The notes: generated from the sequence alone by a model not told the origin. DNA of 64,000 nt from Streptomyces iakyrus (GCF_000717055.1 NZ_JNXI01000002.1:1-64000), one strand, 5' to 3'. Shown: positions 28,310-36,723, counted from the stretch's first letter. Translations and numbers: made by a program.

Positions 28310-29197
28310 ATGAGCAGCGAAGCCCGCGAGTGGGTGTGGGAGCACAGCTCCAGCCGGGGGACCGCGCGTCTGGTCCTGCTGTCGATCGCCGACCGGGTGG
28401 CCGACGAGCAGTGCATCTCCTGGGCCTCGCTGTCGAGCCTGGCGAAGCGCACGCGCGCTTCCGTCTCCACGGTGCGCGAAGCCATCGACCGCCTGGTCCA
28501 CGCCGGTGAGCTGGAACAACTCGACGACCTCACCGGCCCGCAGCGCAGCACCGTCTACCGCCTCCCCCTCGCCGCCAAGGCCGTGGCAGAGACCTCGGAG
28601 GACGAGGAAGCCGGCCAGGCGCCGGCGGAGGTGCCCGAGGCCACCCCAGCGCTCCGGATCTCGGCCCTGCGGCGGTGCGGAATCCGCCCCCGTGAGGTGC
28701 CGGAATCCCCCGCGAGGGTACGGAAACCGGCAGTACCGGAATCCGGCAGGTCCCGACGGAAACCGGCACCTCGACGTACCGGAAACCGGCACAGCGATAT
28801 ACCGGAAACCGGCACACAGAACCGTAGTGAACCGGATTTGAACCGTAGGTACAGCAGTGGTGGTGCTGCCGTCATCGCGGCTGCCGAGTGGCAGGTCGAC
28901 CCTGCCACCCACGCCTGGGCCCGCCAGCAGGGACACCTCGACCGCCTCGGCGAGCAGGGCCTGCAGGCTGCCGACGCGAAGTGGCGTGCCCACCGTGCCG
29001 ACTTCAAGCCCAGGTCGGCGGATGCCTGGGCTGCCGACTGGCGCTCCTGGGTCGCCCGAGAGCACGCCCCCAGCCGCCCGACCCTCTACGCGGTGCCCGG
29101 CAAGGCCACTGCCGCGCCGAGCGGCATGACGCGGGCCGAGGCACACACTGCCGCCCTCCTCGCCGCCCTCGACGAGCCGACCGGAACGGAGGGCTGA
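28310..29197 (+). CDS. HTH DNA-binding protein, possible replication or plasmid-control protein
   Basis: ATG 28310 follows GGGAGCGGCCG and gives 295 residues. The N-terminal 85 residues form a winged-HTH of the HTH_36 type (SWASLSSLAKRTRASVSTVR, then EAIDRLVHAGELEQ), as in plasmid replication and phage-type control proteins. The central part (about 120-185) is Arg/Pro-rich and disordered, and coincides with a DNA repeat array. The C-terminal 100 residues contain two Trp-rich helices (WAADWRSWVAREH). It heads the relaxase-containing operon. Whether it initiates replication or represses transcription cannot be decided from sequence. Confidence 0.6.
   Translation: MSSEAREWVWEHSSSRGTARLVLLSIADRVADEQCISWASLSSLAKRTRASVSTVREAIDRLVHAGELEQLDDLTGPQRSTVYRLPLAAKAVAETSEDEEAGQAPAEVPEATPALRISALRRCGIRPREVPESPARVRKPAVPESGRSRRKPAPRRTGNRHSDIPETGTQNRSEPDLNRRYSSGGAAVIAAAEWQVDPATHAWARQQGHLDRLGEQGLQAADAKWRAHRADFKPRSADAWAADWRSWVAREHAPSRPTLYAVPGKATAAPSGMTRAEAHTAALLAALDEPTGTEG
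28678..28814. repeat. Seven iteron-like repeats, CGGAAnCC core, inside the HTH gene
   Basis: Copies start at 28678, 28701, 28721, 28737, 28757, 28780 and 28803. The last five read CGGAA(A/T)CCGGCA. Spacings are 23, 20, 16, 20, 23 and 23 bp, mostly about two helical turns. These are not multiples of three, so the copies fall in different codon frames and the conservation is at DNA level. Confidence 0.75.
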
Positions 29198-29199
29198 CC

Positions 29200-29898
29200 G
29201 TGGACCGCCGCGAAACCGCCGCCCTGCTGGCCTACATCGGCCGACTCGACCCCCGCACCATCCGCACCGACCAGGGCGAGGCCCGCGACCAGCTCGCCCA
29301 GTGGCACGAACTGCTCGGCGACGTGCCGATGGCCACCCCGCACGGCTGGGACGCCCGCGTCGCCGCCCGCCAGCACATCCGTACCTCGCCGTACCAGATC
29401 CTGCCCGCGGACGTCGTCCGGCCCTGGGAGAGCTACCGGCGCGACCGCCTGGCCCGGCACTCCGATCCCACGCCGTCCGTCGACCCGGACGACCAGGCCG
29501 CCTGGACCGCCGAGCTGGTCGGCACCCGCCGCGCCGTCGCCGCCGGCACCGCGCAGCCCTCGCAAGCCCGGGCGATCACCAGCGGTCGCGACGGGATCGA
29601 CCCGAGACTGGAGGCACGGCTGCGGGAGATCGGCTCCTGCATCCCGCCCGCTGCCCGAGCCGCCCTCGCGCCCTACCGGCCCGCCCGAGCAGCCCGCGAA
29701 GCCGCCGTCGCGCAGGGGCTGCCCGACGCCCTGAGTGTTCGCTGCGAGTGGTGCCTGGCCCAGCCCGGCGAGCCGTGCCGTCGCCGACGGATCGGCCCCG
29801 ACGACGGGGTACGCGGTACCACCCCGCGCGCCACCCCGCACCCCGGCCGCCTCGACCTCGCCGCCGCCCAGCAGGCCCAGCAGACCGCCATGGCCTGA
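29200..29898 (+). CDS. Zinc-finger-like protein of plasmid operon
   Basis: GTG 29200 lies two bases after the previous stop, giving 232 residues. A Cys4-like motif near residue 187, CEWCLAQPGEPCRRRR, with a downstream His in ATPHPGRLD, matches the small zinc-finger element common in Streptomyces mobile-element proteins. The N-terminal helical domain (LLAYIGRLDPRTIRTDQGEA) and middle part are unrecognised. It probably binds DNA. It sits between the HTH gene and whiB in a tight operon. Confidence 0.6.
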   Translation: MDRRETAALLAYIGRLDPRTIRTDQGEARDQLAQWHELLGDVPMATPHGWDARVAARQHIRTSPYQILPADVVRPWESYRRDRLARHSDPTPSVDPDDQAAWTAELVGTRRAVAAGTAQPSQARAITSGRDGIDPRLEARLREIGSCIPPAARAALAPYRPARAAREAAVAQGLPDALSVRCEWCLAQPGEPCRRRRIGPDDGVRGTTPRATPHPGRLDLAAAQQAQQTAMA

Positions 29899-30057
29899 CT
29901 GGCGCATCCGGGGCGAGCATCTCGTCCGGTGCACCGCCCCAACATCACCGTCCCGCCCCGGCTGCGGCGTACGCCCGCGCGCCGCAGCCGGCACCCGACG
30001 CCGCGCCCGCCGGGCACCGCCCCGGTCGGCCGACGCGGCAGCACATCGGAGAACCCC

Positions 30058-30699
30058 TTGCGCCACATCACCACCCACGACGCACCGGCCACGGGCCTGC
30101 GCGGCATCGGAGACACCAGCTGGCATACCCGCGCTGCGTGCCATGGCATGGACGTCGAGGACGCCGACGCGGTGTTCTTCCCCGGGCCCCGGGATCACGA
30201 GGACATCGCGGAGGCGAAGGAGCTGTGCGGCTGGTGCCCGGTACGCCGCGACTGCCTCGACTTCGCCCTGGAGAACGCCCTCAAGGAGGGCGTCTGGGGC
30301 GGCCTCACCGAAGCCGAGCGGCGCCCCCTGCACGACGGACTACCCCAGCGCCTCGACTACCGGCGCGTAACGGCCTTCTTCCAGGGACGCGACGTGCACC
30401 TGACCGAGGCCGAGCGGCACGTCGTCATCGACCACGCCTACGTACGCGGCTGGCGGCCCGGCCGGCTCGCCGCCGCCCTGCAGATCAGCCACAAGCACGC
30501 CCGAGACCTGCTCCGGCAGGCCGCCAACAAGGTCTTCGACCGCGACCGCACCTACGGCGTGCCGCGGCCCAAGAAGAAGCGGAAGAAGACCACCCCGGCA
30601 GCAGGCAGCCCCGCGCCCGCTGCACCCGGCACACAGCAGCCGGTAGCCCGTCCGGCAGCGTCGACTCCGGCGCACGCCTCTCTCGGAAAGGTCGCATGA
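30058..30699 (+). CDS. WhiB-family iron-sulfur regulator with extra C-terminal HTH
   Basis: TTG 30058 with GGAGAACCCC upstream gives 213 residues; GTG 29929 in the same frame is the alternative start. The four-Cys cluster site is AACHGMD, then CGWCPVRRDC, followed by the GVWGGLTEAER turn that typifies WhiB proteins. Beyond the usual 85-100 residues it continues with HLTEAERHVVIDHAYVRGWR, then a helix-turn-helix RLAAALQISHKHARDLLRQA, and a Lys-rich tail. WhiB proteins act with sigma factors and sense redox state. The HTH extension would give its own DNA specificity. Confidence 0.85.
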   Translation: MRHITTHDAPATGLRGIGDTSWHTRAACHGMDVEDADAVFFPGPRDHEDIAEAKELCGWCPVRRDCLDFALENALKEGVWGGLTEAERRPLHDGLPQRLDYRRVTAFFQGRDVHLTEAERHVVIDHAYVRGWRPGRLAAALQISHKHARDLLRQAANKVFDRDRTYGVPRPKKKRKKTTPAAGSPAPAAPGTQQPVARPAASTPAHASLGKVA

Positions 30700-32348
30700 C
30701 CCACCCCGTCCTGGCCCTCAGCGCCGCTCCGGACCTCCCTCTCCTCCTCGCCGCCGGCGTGCCCGCCGCCCTCGTGCTGGTGCTGGTGCTGGTCGCTTGG
30801 ACGATCCGGCGCCGGGGTGCGCGCCCGCAGAAACGTCTCGGCGGTCCGGCGGTCAAGGTCGCTGCCCTTGCTGCTCTCGGCTGCACCGCCTACAGCGCCG
30901 ACACCTCGTGGCGCTTCGCGGCCGACTTCCTCGACATGGCCGGCACCGCCGAGCGGGCCGGCATGTTCGCCGCGGCCGAACTGGCGCTCTTCGCGACCGC
31001 GCTGATGGCACGCCAGAACCTGGCCACTCAGGGTGCTCCTGGTCTGCCGGGCACCCTGGTCTGGGTGATTACCGGTGTGCAGGTGATCCCCGCCTACGCC
31101 GAGAGCGGTCCTGTCGGCGGCACGGTTAGGGCCTTCGTCGGGCCGGTCATGGCGGCGATGCTGTGGCACCTCGCGATGGGGATCGAGCTGCGCCTGCGCA
31201 CCCCGGGCGCCGCCTCCCACGGACTGATCGCCGTCCTGGGCCGGGAGGCACGCGAGCGTCTCCTGTCCCGCCTCGGCATCGCCGCGCGAGACCGCGACGC
31301 TGCGCAGATCACACGGGACCGGGCCACCACCCGCGCGGTCGCCCTCGCCGCCCGCCTAGCCGAGCGCACACCCGAGCAGCAGCGGAGCTGGCGCGGCCGG
31401 CAGCTCACGCGGCGCCTGTCGAAGGCGGTCGGCAGGGCCTCGGTCGGCACCGACCCCCTCCAGCGCGCGAACCTGCTCGACCAACTCGCCGCTCGCCGGC
31501 ACGCACTCGCGCTCGCTACGGTCCCGCTGCCCTCGCCCTGGTCCCCGGTGCGCACCGCAACGGCAGCCACGGTCCCCTCGCAGTCGGCGTCGAAGGCGCC
31601 GGTCCCCGTAGCCGGTCCCCACGGTCCCGACGAGTCGGACGGGGGCCCGGGACCGAGCGCCCCGAGGGGCCCGAGGGGACCGGTCCCCGAGATTGCGGAC
31701 TCGAAGGCGTCGGCAGGCGCGGGGACCGAAGGCGAGAACGCGGGGACCGGGTTGGGGACCGAGGCCCCAGAAGCAAGCACGGTCCCGGGGACCGGTCCCG
31801 CCAATCCGGAAGCCTCGGAGGGGGACGCCCGAGGCGTGGGGACCGAGCGCCTGACGCGAGAAGTGCCTGCTCAGGGCCCAGATTCGCGTCGGGGACCGAA
31901 CGCCGCCGAGTCGGGGACCGAGCCCACCGGGGACCGGGGACCGACCGACACCGACACGGGGACCGAGCCCACCGGGGACCGGGGACCGACCGACACCGAC
32001 ACGGGGACCGAGCCCACCGGGGACCGGGGACACAAGGTCCCCCTCCGGCGGAAGACGACCACGAAGACCAGGACGAAGAGCAAGGGGAAGCGCGGCCGGT
32101 CCCGCACCCCGCAGACACAGCGCCCGCCACGCGAGCTGGAGCAGTCGGTGGACCAGCTCGTCCAGCAGGTCCGCCCCCACGTCCCCGCCCTGCTCGAACG
32201 GGACGGCAACGAGTCCGTCACCCGGGTCCAGCTGCGGGAGATCCTCCGCCGCGAGGGCCTGAAGGGCGGCCGGAACGACCGGCTGAGCCTCGTCCTCCAG
32301 GAACTGCGGAGCGACGACACCACGAAGACAAGGAGCACCGCCCGATGA
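30696..32348 (+). CDS. DUF2637/SpdB-like membrane protein with long disordered tail
   Basis: ATG 30696 overlaps the whiB stop. Of 550 residues, the first 170 form four membrane helices (LPLLLAAGVPAALVLVLVLV first), resembling DUF2637 or plasmid spread proteins. Residues about 190-280 are Arg-rich and helical. A 170-residue stretch is low-complexity Gly/Thr/Pro/Glu, encoded by the GGGGACC array and by 45-bp tandem repeats. The end (about 480-550) is a basic then HTH-like helical domain, ESVTRVQLREILRREGLKGG. Similar proteins help plasmids spread between mycelial compartments. Stop at 32346-32348 overlaps the next ATG. Confidence 0.6.
   Translation: MTHPVLALSAAPDLPLLLAAGVPAALVLVLVLVAWTIRRRGARPQKRLGGPAVKVAALAALGCTAYSADTSWRFAADFLDMAGTAERAGMFAAAELALFATALMARQNLATQGAPGLPGTLVWVITGVQVIPAYAESGPVGGTVRAFVGPVMAAMLWHLAMGIELRLRTPGAASHGLIAVLGREARERLLSRLGIAARDRDAAQITRDRATTRAVALAARLAERTPEQQRSWRGRQLTRRLSKAVGRASVGTDPLQRANLLDQLAARRHALALATVPLPSPWSPVRTATAATVPSQSASKAPVPVAGPHGPDESDGGPGPSAPRGPRGPVPEIADSKASAGAGTEGENAGTGLGTEAPEASTVPGTGPANPEASEGDARGVGTERLTREVPAQGPDSRRGPNAAESGTEPTGDRGPTDTDTGTEPTGDRGPTDTDTGTEPTGDRGHKVPLRRKTTTKTRTKSKGKRGRSRTPQTQRPPRELEQSVDQLVQQVRPHVPALLERDGNESVTRVQLREILRREGLKGGRNDRLSLVLQELRSDDTTKTRSTAR
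31529..32041. repeat. Polar cluster of GGGGACC-type heptamers
   Basis: From 31529 to about 31630 the motif appears mainly as GGTCCC(C). From about 31645 to 32032 it is mainly in the opposite orientation, GGG(G)ACC, roughly 16-18 copies by eye. It occurs in all three codon frames (for example GGG-ACC and GGG-GAC-C), so protein sequence alone does not explain it. Confidence 0.7.
31913..32032 (+). repeat. 45-bp tandem repeat, about 2.7 copies
   Basis: Units 31913-31957 and 31958-32002 are identical, with a third partial unit to about 32032. They encode a 15-residue repeat GTEPTGDRGPTDTDT and carry three GGGGACC heptamers each. Confidence 0.9.
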
Positions 32349-32536
32349 AGACCTGCCACGAGTTCGACACCGTCCGTGCGGAGTACGAGCGGGAGATCGG
32401 CTTCATGCTCGCCCACTCCAAGCGGCACGAGGGCAGGCCGGCGGCGAAGTCCAGCGCAAAGCAGGCTGCCTCGACGAAGCAGCGGATGGCCCGGGCGCTC
32501 AACACCCACGTCGGGCGCTGCCCCGAGTGCGGCTGA
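32345..32536 (+). CDS. Small soluble protein of mobilisation operon
   Basis: This 63-residue protein starts at ATG 32345, overlapping the previous stop. It is charged, with CHEFDTVRAEYEREIGFMLA then a basic KSSAKQAASTKQRMARALN helix, and ends HVGRCPECG, a possible metal-binding Cys pair. Two more ligands (Cys4, His5) near the start could complete a zinc site. No family is recognised. Confidence 0.6.
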   Translation: MKTCHEFDTVRAEYEREIGFMLAHSKRHEGRPAAKSSAKQAASTKQRMARALNTHVGRCPECG

Positions 32537-32623
32537 ACCGGCAAAGCCCCAGCTCAACGCCCCTATCCGCAATGGGTGGCCCGGCTCCGTGCCGGGCCAC
32601 CGCCCCGCTCCAGGAGACACATA

Positions 32624-32860
32624 GTGATTCAGCGTCCCCCTCGCACTTCCGAGCCCACCGCCGCCGAGGCCAGCGCCTGGGCGGACGTCCTGGTCCGCCG
32701 GCGGCTCCTGCACGCCGCCGTCCTCGCGCCGACCGGCCAGTGGCTCGTCCAGGACCGGCCCGACGGACCCGTCCGCGTCCTCGGAGGGACGGCCGACGTC
32801 GTCGCGCTGGCCGCGACCATCCAGCACCACACCCGAACCATGAGGCCCGAAATCCGATGA
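32624..32860 (+). CDS. Small unknown protein upstream of mobC
   Basis: GTG 32624 is preceded by CAGGAGACACATA and gives 78 residues. The product is mixed alpha/beta with AWADVLVRRRLLHAAVLAPT and no membrane segment or metal motif. Its stop overlaps the mobC start, so it belongs to the relaxase unit. Function unknown. Confidence 0.55.
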   Translation: MIQRPPRTSEPTAAEASAWADVLVRRRLLHAAVLAPTGQWLVQDRPDGPVRVLGGTADVVALAATIQHHTRTMRPEIR

Positions 32861-33474
32861 CGAATCACACCCAGAACGGCACCACCCCGGAACCTGCTCG
32901 CGACTCCAACTCGGTCTCGGGGCGAGCAAGATGGAGGTTCGGACACTCCCCCGAGGGGGCAGTGTCCGAACCCGTCCCCGCCCCTGGGGTGGCGGGGCCC
33001 GACTGGCACCAGGGGGCGCCAGTCGGGAAAGCTGCGACCGAGGGCGGATCGCAGCCAAAAGCCGCCCACAAGGGGCGGCCGAAGGGGCGAGCGCGTCCGC
33101 GCGACAAGAAGCAGCGTCGCGCGCACAGCGTCCGCCTCAACCCGTCCGAACTCGCTCTCATCCAGGCCGGAGCAGACGCCGCCGGTATGAGCGTGGCGGG
33201 GTTCCTCGCCTACGCCGGGCTAGCCATGGCCCGCGACCAGTCCCGTACCGCCGTCGCCATCGCCACCGAACGCGACGTGCTCACCGAACTGTTCGCGATG
33301 AGGCGGCAGCTCGGCTGGGCCGGCAGCAACCTCAATCAAGCCGCCAAGATCCTCAACTCCGGCGGTGACGTTCCCCAGCTGACCCAGGTGCTGGCCGACG
33401 TCCGCCGAGCGGCCGACGCGGTGAGGATGGCTGCCGACAAGGTAGCCAACCGGCAGGCAGACGAGGCGCCTTGA
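32857..33474 (+). CDS. mobC: MobC-family relaxosome accessory protein
   Basis: The 205-residue protein has an unstructured N-terminal 75 residues, then a basic RPRDKKQRRAHSVRLNPSEL ribbon-helix-helix segment and the typical MobC end LNQAAKILNSGGDVPQL. MobC binds and melts DNA near oriT to help the relaxase nick. The relaxase TTG start overlaps its stop by four bases. The N-terminal codons contain four consecutive hairpins, listed separately. Similar MobC proteins are often 110-160 residues, so the long N-terminus may exist because it doubles as oriT DNA. Confidence 0.8.
   Translation: MTNHTQNGTTPEPARDSNSVSGRARWRFGHSPEGAVSEPVPAPGVAGPDWHQGAPVGKAATEGGSQPKAAHKGRPKGRARPRDKKQRRAHSVRLNPSELALIQAGADAAGMSVAGFLAYAGLAMARDQSRTAVAIATERDVLTELFAMRRQLGWAGSNLNQAAKILNSGGDVPQLTQVLADVRRAADAVRMAADKVANRQADEAP
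32936..33079. other. Four consecutive hairpins inside mobC, candidate oriT
   Basis: Hairpin 1, 32936-32972: GGTTCGGACACT pairs with AGTGTCCGAACC, with a nested CCCC/GGGG stem. Hairpin 2, 32998-33027: CCCGACTGGC with GCCAGTCGGG. Hairpin 3, 33031-33055: GCTGCGA with TCGCAGC. Hairpin 4, 33061-33079: GCCGCCC with GGGCGGC. All arms are perfect. Inverted repeats beside mobC and a relaxase gene are the usual hallmark of oriT. Confidence 0.55.
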
Positions 33475-35213
33475 TTCCACAGATCCACAAGCAGGGCAGC
33501 CACACCCTGGGCCTGCTGTACTACCTCTACGGCAAGGGAACCCACGAGGAACACGTCGATCCACATCTCGTCGCCTCCTTCGACGGCATGTCGCCTGACC
33601 CCGGACGCGATGCGACAGCTACCAAGAAGGATCTCGGGCAGCTGCTCGACCAGCCCCTCCATCTCCTTGCCGCGGATCAACGCCCCGACAAGCACGTGTG
33701 GCACTGCTCGGTGCGTGCTGCGCCCGACGACCCGATCCTGACCGACGACCAGTGGGCGGACATCGCGCGTCGCATCGTCGCCGCCACAGGGATCGACCCG
33801 CGCGACGGCGCGGGCTGCCGCTGGGCCGCCGTGCGGCACGCTGACGACCACATCCACATCGTTGCCACCCTCGTGCGCGAAGACGGCCGACGCCCCGACC
33901 ACCACCGATCCGGTAAACGGGCGCAGGCCGAAGCCCGTCTCATCGAGAAGGAACTCGGGCTCCGGCAGGTCGCCCCCGGCGACGGCACCGCCGCACAGCG
34001 GCCCACCAGTGCCGAACGGCACAAGGCCGAACGCCAGGGTCGCGAGCGCACCGCCCGCGAGGAGCTGCGTGAGACGGTACGGCGCGCGGTGTCCGGTGCT
34101 AGGAGTGACGAGGAGTTCTTCGACCGGCTCGCCGCCGCCGGCCTCCTGATCCGTAAGCGCGCCGCGCCCTCCGGAGACCTCCTCGGATACAAGGTCGCTC
34201 TGCCCGACGACCTGAACAAGGACGGCGAGCCGGTGTTCTACCCCGGCGCGCGCCTGGCCCCCGACCTGTCGCTGCCCCGCATCCGGGAGCGCTGGTCCGG
34301 CGACACCGGGACCAATCCGACTCCACGGCAGAAGGACACGATCCGGACCGGGCCCGGTGCCCCGGCCTCCGCCCGCCGCAGGACGGCATCGGCCGCGTGG
34401 CAGGCCGTGCTCATCGTCGAGCACGGCGACGACGCGGTCGCCGCCGCCCACATCGCCGCCGCCGGCGAGGTCCTCGACGCGCTCGCGAAGACCTCCGCCG
34501 CACACACCCGCCGCGAACTGCAAGACGCCGCAACAGCGTTCGAGCGGGCCTCCCGCTCCCACGTACGCGCCGTACGCGGGCACGACCGCGCGCTACGGCA
34601 GGCCGCCCGCGACCTCGTCCACGGAGGGCCCGCCCTCGGCCGCGGTGAGGACGGTGCCACCACCGCGATGGCGATCGACATGCTGTTCTTCCTCATCATC
34701 GCCGCCGCCCACTGGCACGCGAGAAAGGGCCACGCCCAGCAGGCTGAAGCCGCCGCGCGGGCCGCCGAGCACCTGCGCACCGCCTACCAGGCCGCCGCCG
34801 CCCAGCCGCTCGGCGTGCTCTACCAGCGAGGCCGACGTCTGAGCCGGCCGGTGCTCCAGCGGCAGACCGTGCTGCTGCGCGAAACGCTGCCCCAACTCGC
34901 CGAGCAGATCCTCGCCGAGCCCGGCTGGTACGCCCTGGCCGCGACCATCACGGACGCCGAAGCCGCCGGCCACGACCCGGCCGCCCTCCTGTCCGACGCC
35001 GCAGGGCGCCGTGAACTCGACACCGCGGACTCGGTGAGCGACGTGCTGGTATGGCGGCTGCGGCGGACGGCCGAACTGCCCGCCGACTCCTCGATCCGGT
35101 CCGAGAACGGCACCACAGGGCGCCGTGGGTCCTCGATGCCCAAAACGGCGACCCGCCCCAACTCGCCTGGCAGGCGCCGCAGCGGGGAGGAGACATCGGG
35201 CAAGACCCGGTGA
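33471..35213 (+). CDS. HUH relaxase (mobilisation nuclease)
   Basis: The 580-residue protein begins at TTG 33471, coupled to mobC. The N-terminal 170 residues are the relaxase fold, with a conserved HVWHCSVRA strand and the three-His motif HADDHIHIVATLVREDG near residue 124; Tyr17-18 in GLLYYLYGKG is the likely nicking tyrosine pair. The remaining 400 residues are helical, Ala/Arg-rich, with one hydrophobic segment AIDMLFFLIIAAAHWHARKG. Relaxases nick oriT and stay attached to the 5-prime end for transfer. The long tail may contact the coupling protein or secretion channel. Confidence 0.87.
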   Translation: MIPQIHKQGSHTLGLLYYLYGKGTHEEHVDPHLVASFDGMSPDPGRDATATKKDLGQLLDQPLHLLAADQRPDKHVWHCSVRAAPDDPILTDDQWADIARRIVAATGIDPRDGAGCRWAAVRHADDHIHIVATLVREDGRRPDHHRSGKRAQAEARLIEKELGLRQVAPGDGTAAQRPTSAERHKAERQGRERTAREELRETVRRAVSGARSDEEFFDRLAAAGLLIRKRAAPSGDLLGYKVALPDDLNKDGEPVFYPGARLAPDLSLPRIRERWSGDTGTNPTPRQKDTIRTGPGAPASARRRTASAAWQAVLIVEHGDDAVAAAHIAAAGEVLDALAKTSAAHTRRELQDAATAFERASRSHVRAVRGHDRALRQAARDLVHGGPALGRGEDGATTAMAIDMLFFLIIAAAHWHARKGHAQQAEAAARAAEHLRTAYQAAAAQPLGVLYQRGRRLSRPVLQRQTVLLRETLPQLAEQILAEPGWYALAATITDAEAAGHDPAALLSDAAGRRELDTADSVSDVLVWRLRRTAELPADSSIRSENGTTGRRGSSMPKTATRPNSPGRRRSGEETSGKTR

Positions 35214-35642
35214 GCAGCATGCCGAGTGCCTGAGTGCAGTCCCAGCGCACCACCGAGAGCAAGGACACCGCCCACCGCCGCGCTCGCGGCCCACGGCATG
35301 GCCGTACGCCACGACGGCCCCGGCGGCGTGCGGGCCCACGCTGCGGAGCGCGAGCACGGGTGCACACACAGGAGGAAGGGAGTGGCGCAGGTGCCCCGAG
35401 TCGAGCCAGCAGGCGCCGCGAAGGTGGACGGCCGGAGAGCACGAGTACGTTCGGGCACACCCTGGGAACGTCACCCCGCCGTTCGGACACACGCTCCGTG
35501 GCCAACTCGTCATCCCCTGCCCCGAGCGAGGAGATGCCTTGTGACCTGCGCGAAGGCGACTGTGGACTTTGTGAATTGAAACCGCCGGGGGCGTAGGGCA
35601 CGATCATGAAGCGAGCAGGACGAGGCAAAGGAGGACGCCAGG
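35214..35642. other. Intergenic stretch after the relaxase
   Basis: No gene is supported. Two short direct repeats, CGTTCGGGCACAC near 35450 and CGTTCGGACACAC near 35482, resemble part of hairpin 1 inside mobC and may be binding sites. Confidence 0.35.
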
Positions 35643-36086
35643 GTGTTTCACCGAATACGCCGCCGGACCCAGCAGCCCAGCGAGGCACAACGCCAGTTCG
35701 CCGAGCTGCATGCGCGGCTGCAGAACCAGGTCCCGCCCGGGTTCGGGGTGCCGCCGGCCGAGGCGGAGCGCACCGAGCCGACCACCGTGGTGGACGACTT
35801 CCTTCCGCCGGAGCTGCGGGTGCCCAGCCACAACCAGCTCGACGGCAAGATGATGCCGTGGAAGCAGCCACTCGTCCTCAACGGTGAGATGGTCTCCTGC
35901 GCCGCGTGCGGCGCGTACCGCGACTGGCTCATCCTCTCCACCCGCGACCAGATCTGGCTGCGCTGCCGAGCCGGACACCAGCAGCAGGAGACCCGCCTCG
36001 ACACCGCCTGGTACAACCGGAACTCCGGGCCGGCGGACGCGACGCACGCCACGTTCGAGGACTGCCTGCGCCACCTCGGGCACTGA
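35643..36086 (+). CDS. Unknown protein with Cys/His zinc-ribbon-like segment
   Basis: GTG 35643 follows AAAGGAGGACGCCAGG, a strong ribosome site, giving 147 residues. Residues about 83-115 read SCAACGAYRDWLILSTRDQ then IWLRCRAGHQ, a Cys-Cys-Cys-His pattern that may hold zinc. The N-terminal half is charged and helical. It stands alone after the relaxase operon and is not recognised; it is probably another plasmid-maintenance protein. Confidence 0.6.
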   Translation: MFHRIRRRTQQPSEAQRQFAELHARLQNQVPPGFGVPPAEAERTEPTTVVDDFLPPELRVPSHNQLDGKMMPWKQPLVLNGEMVSCAACGAYRDWLILSTRDQIWLRCRAGHQQQETRLDTAWYNRNSGPADATHATFEDCLRHLGH

Positions 36087-36165
36087 CCCCCACTCCTACG
36101 ACCCCACCGGGCCCGCGGGCCCGCACTGACCACCCGTCGCCTAGCACCAAGGGGTCAGTTCCGTC

Positions 36166-36671
36166 ATGCGCGTTCGCGTCGCCACCACCTGCGCAAGCCG
36201 GAGCGCCCCACCCAGCACGACGACGTCACCGTCATCGGCTGCCCGGCCCTGAGCGAGCTGGGCGGCGACACGGCGACCGGCGGCACGCTCACCTTCCCGC
36301 ACAAGGCAAGGGCGGACTTCGCCTACGGCGGCAGCTCCTCGGAGATCTCCGAGGAGCTGTACAGCGACAGCGCGGAGAAACTGTCCGACGGCATCGGCCG
36401 GATCTTCGACGCGATGACCGGCTGCCCGACCTATCAGGTCGTCGCGGGCGGCACCCCGATCGACATGGCCTCGCAGAAGCTGCCGACACCCCACGGCCTC
36501 GGTGACGAGCAGTGGAGCCAGCTCCTTACGTTCTCCACCGGAGGACGGAGCACCGTGGTCAAGCAGACCGCGATCCGCGACGGCAGCCTGCTGCTGGTGA
36601 TCTCCGGCTCCCCGGCCCTCGTCGACCGCCACCTCGGCAAGGCCCTCGCCAAGGCCACGGCAGCCGGCTGA
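36166..36671 (+). pseudogene. Remnant of a secreted lipoprotein-type gene
   Basis: From about 36195 a continuous frame reads KPERPTQHDDVTVIGCPALS through to ATAAG at 36671, a folded domain of the PknH-extracellular/sensor type. It lacks any start codon or signal peptide in frame. A short piece MRVRVATT (ATG 36166) in another frame looks like the start of a lost signal peptide. A deletion with frameshift probably removed the lipobox. A strong terminator follows. Translation from an internal ATG (36414) would give only 85 residues. Confidence 0.55.
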
Positions 36672-36682
36672 CCGGCCCCGAC

Positions 36683-36723
36683 GCACTGCTGCCCCCGACC
36701 AAGATGGTCGGGGGCAGCAGTGC
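36683..36723 (+). terminator. Very strong hairpin terminator
   Basis: CACTGCTGCCCCCGACCA pairs perfectly with TGGTCGGGGGCAGCAGTG around AGA, extended by one G-C pair. It closes the rightward plasmid operon region. Confidence 0.85.

Noticed and set aside
28678..28814. CRISPR-like array
   Set aside because: Repeat units are only about 12 bases with 4-11 base gaps, lie inside a gene and have no cas genes nearby.
29301..30695. N-terminal extension of the membrane protein starting at 30696
   Set aside because: It overlaps the zinc-finger and WhiB genes out of frame; ATG 30696 is coupled to the whiB stop and begins directly before the first helix.
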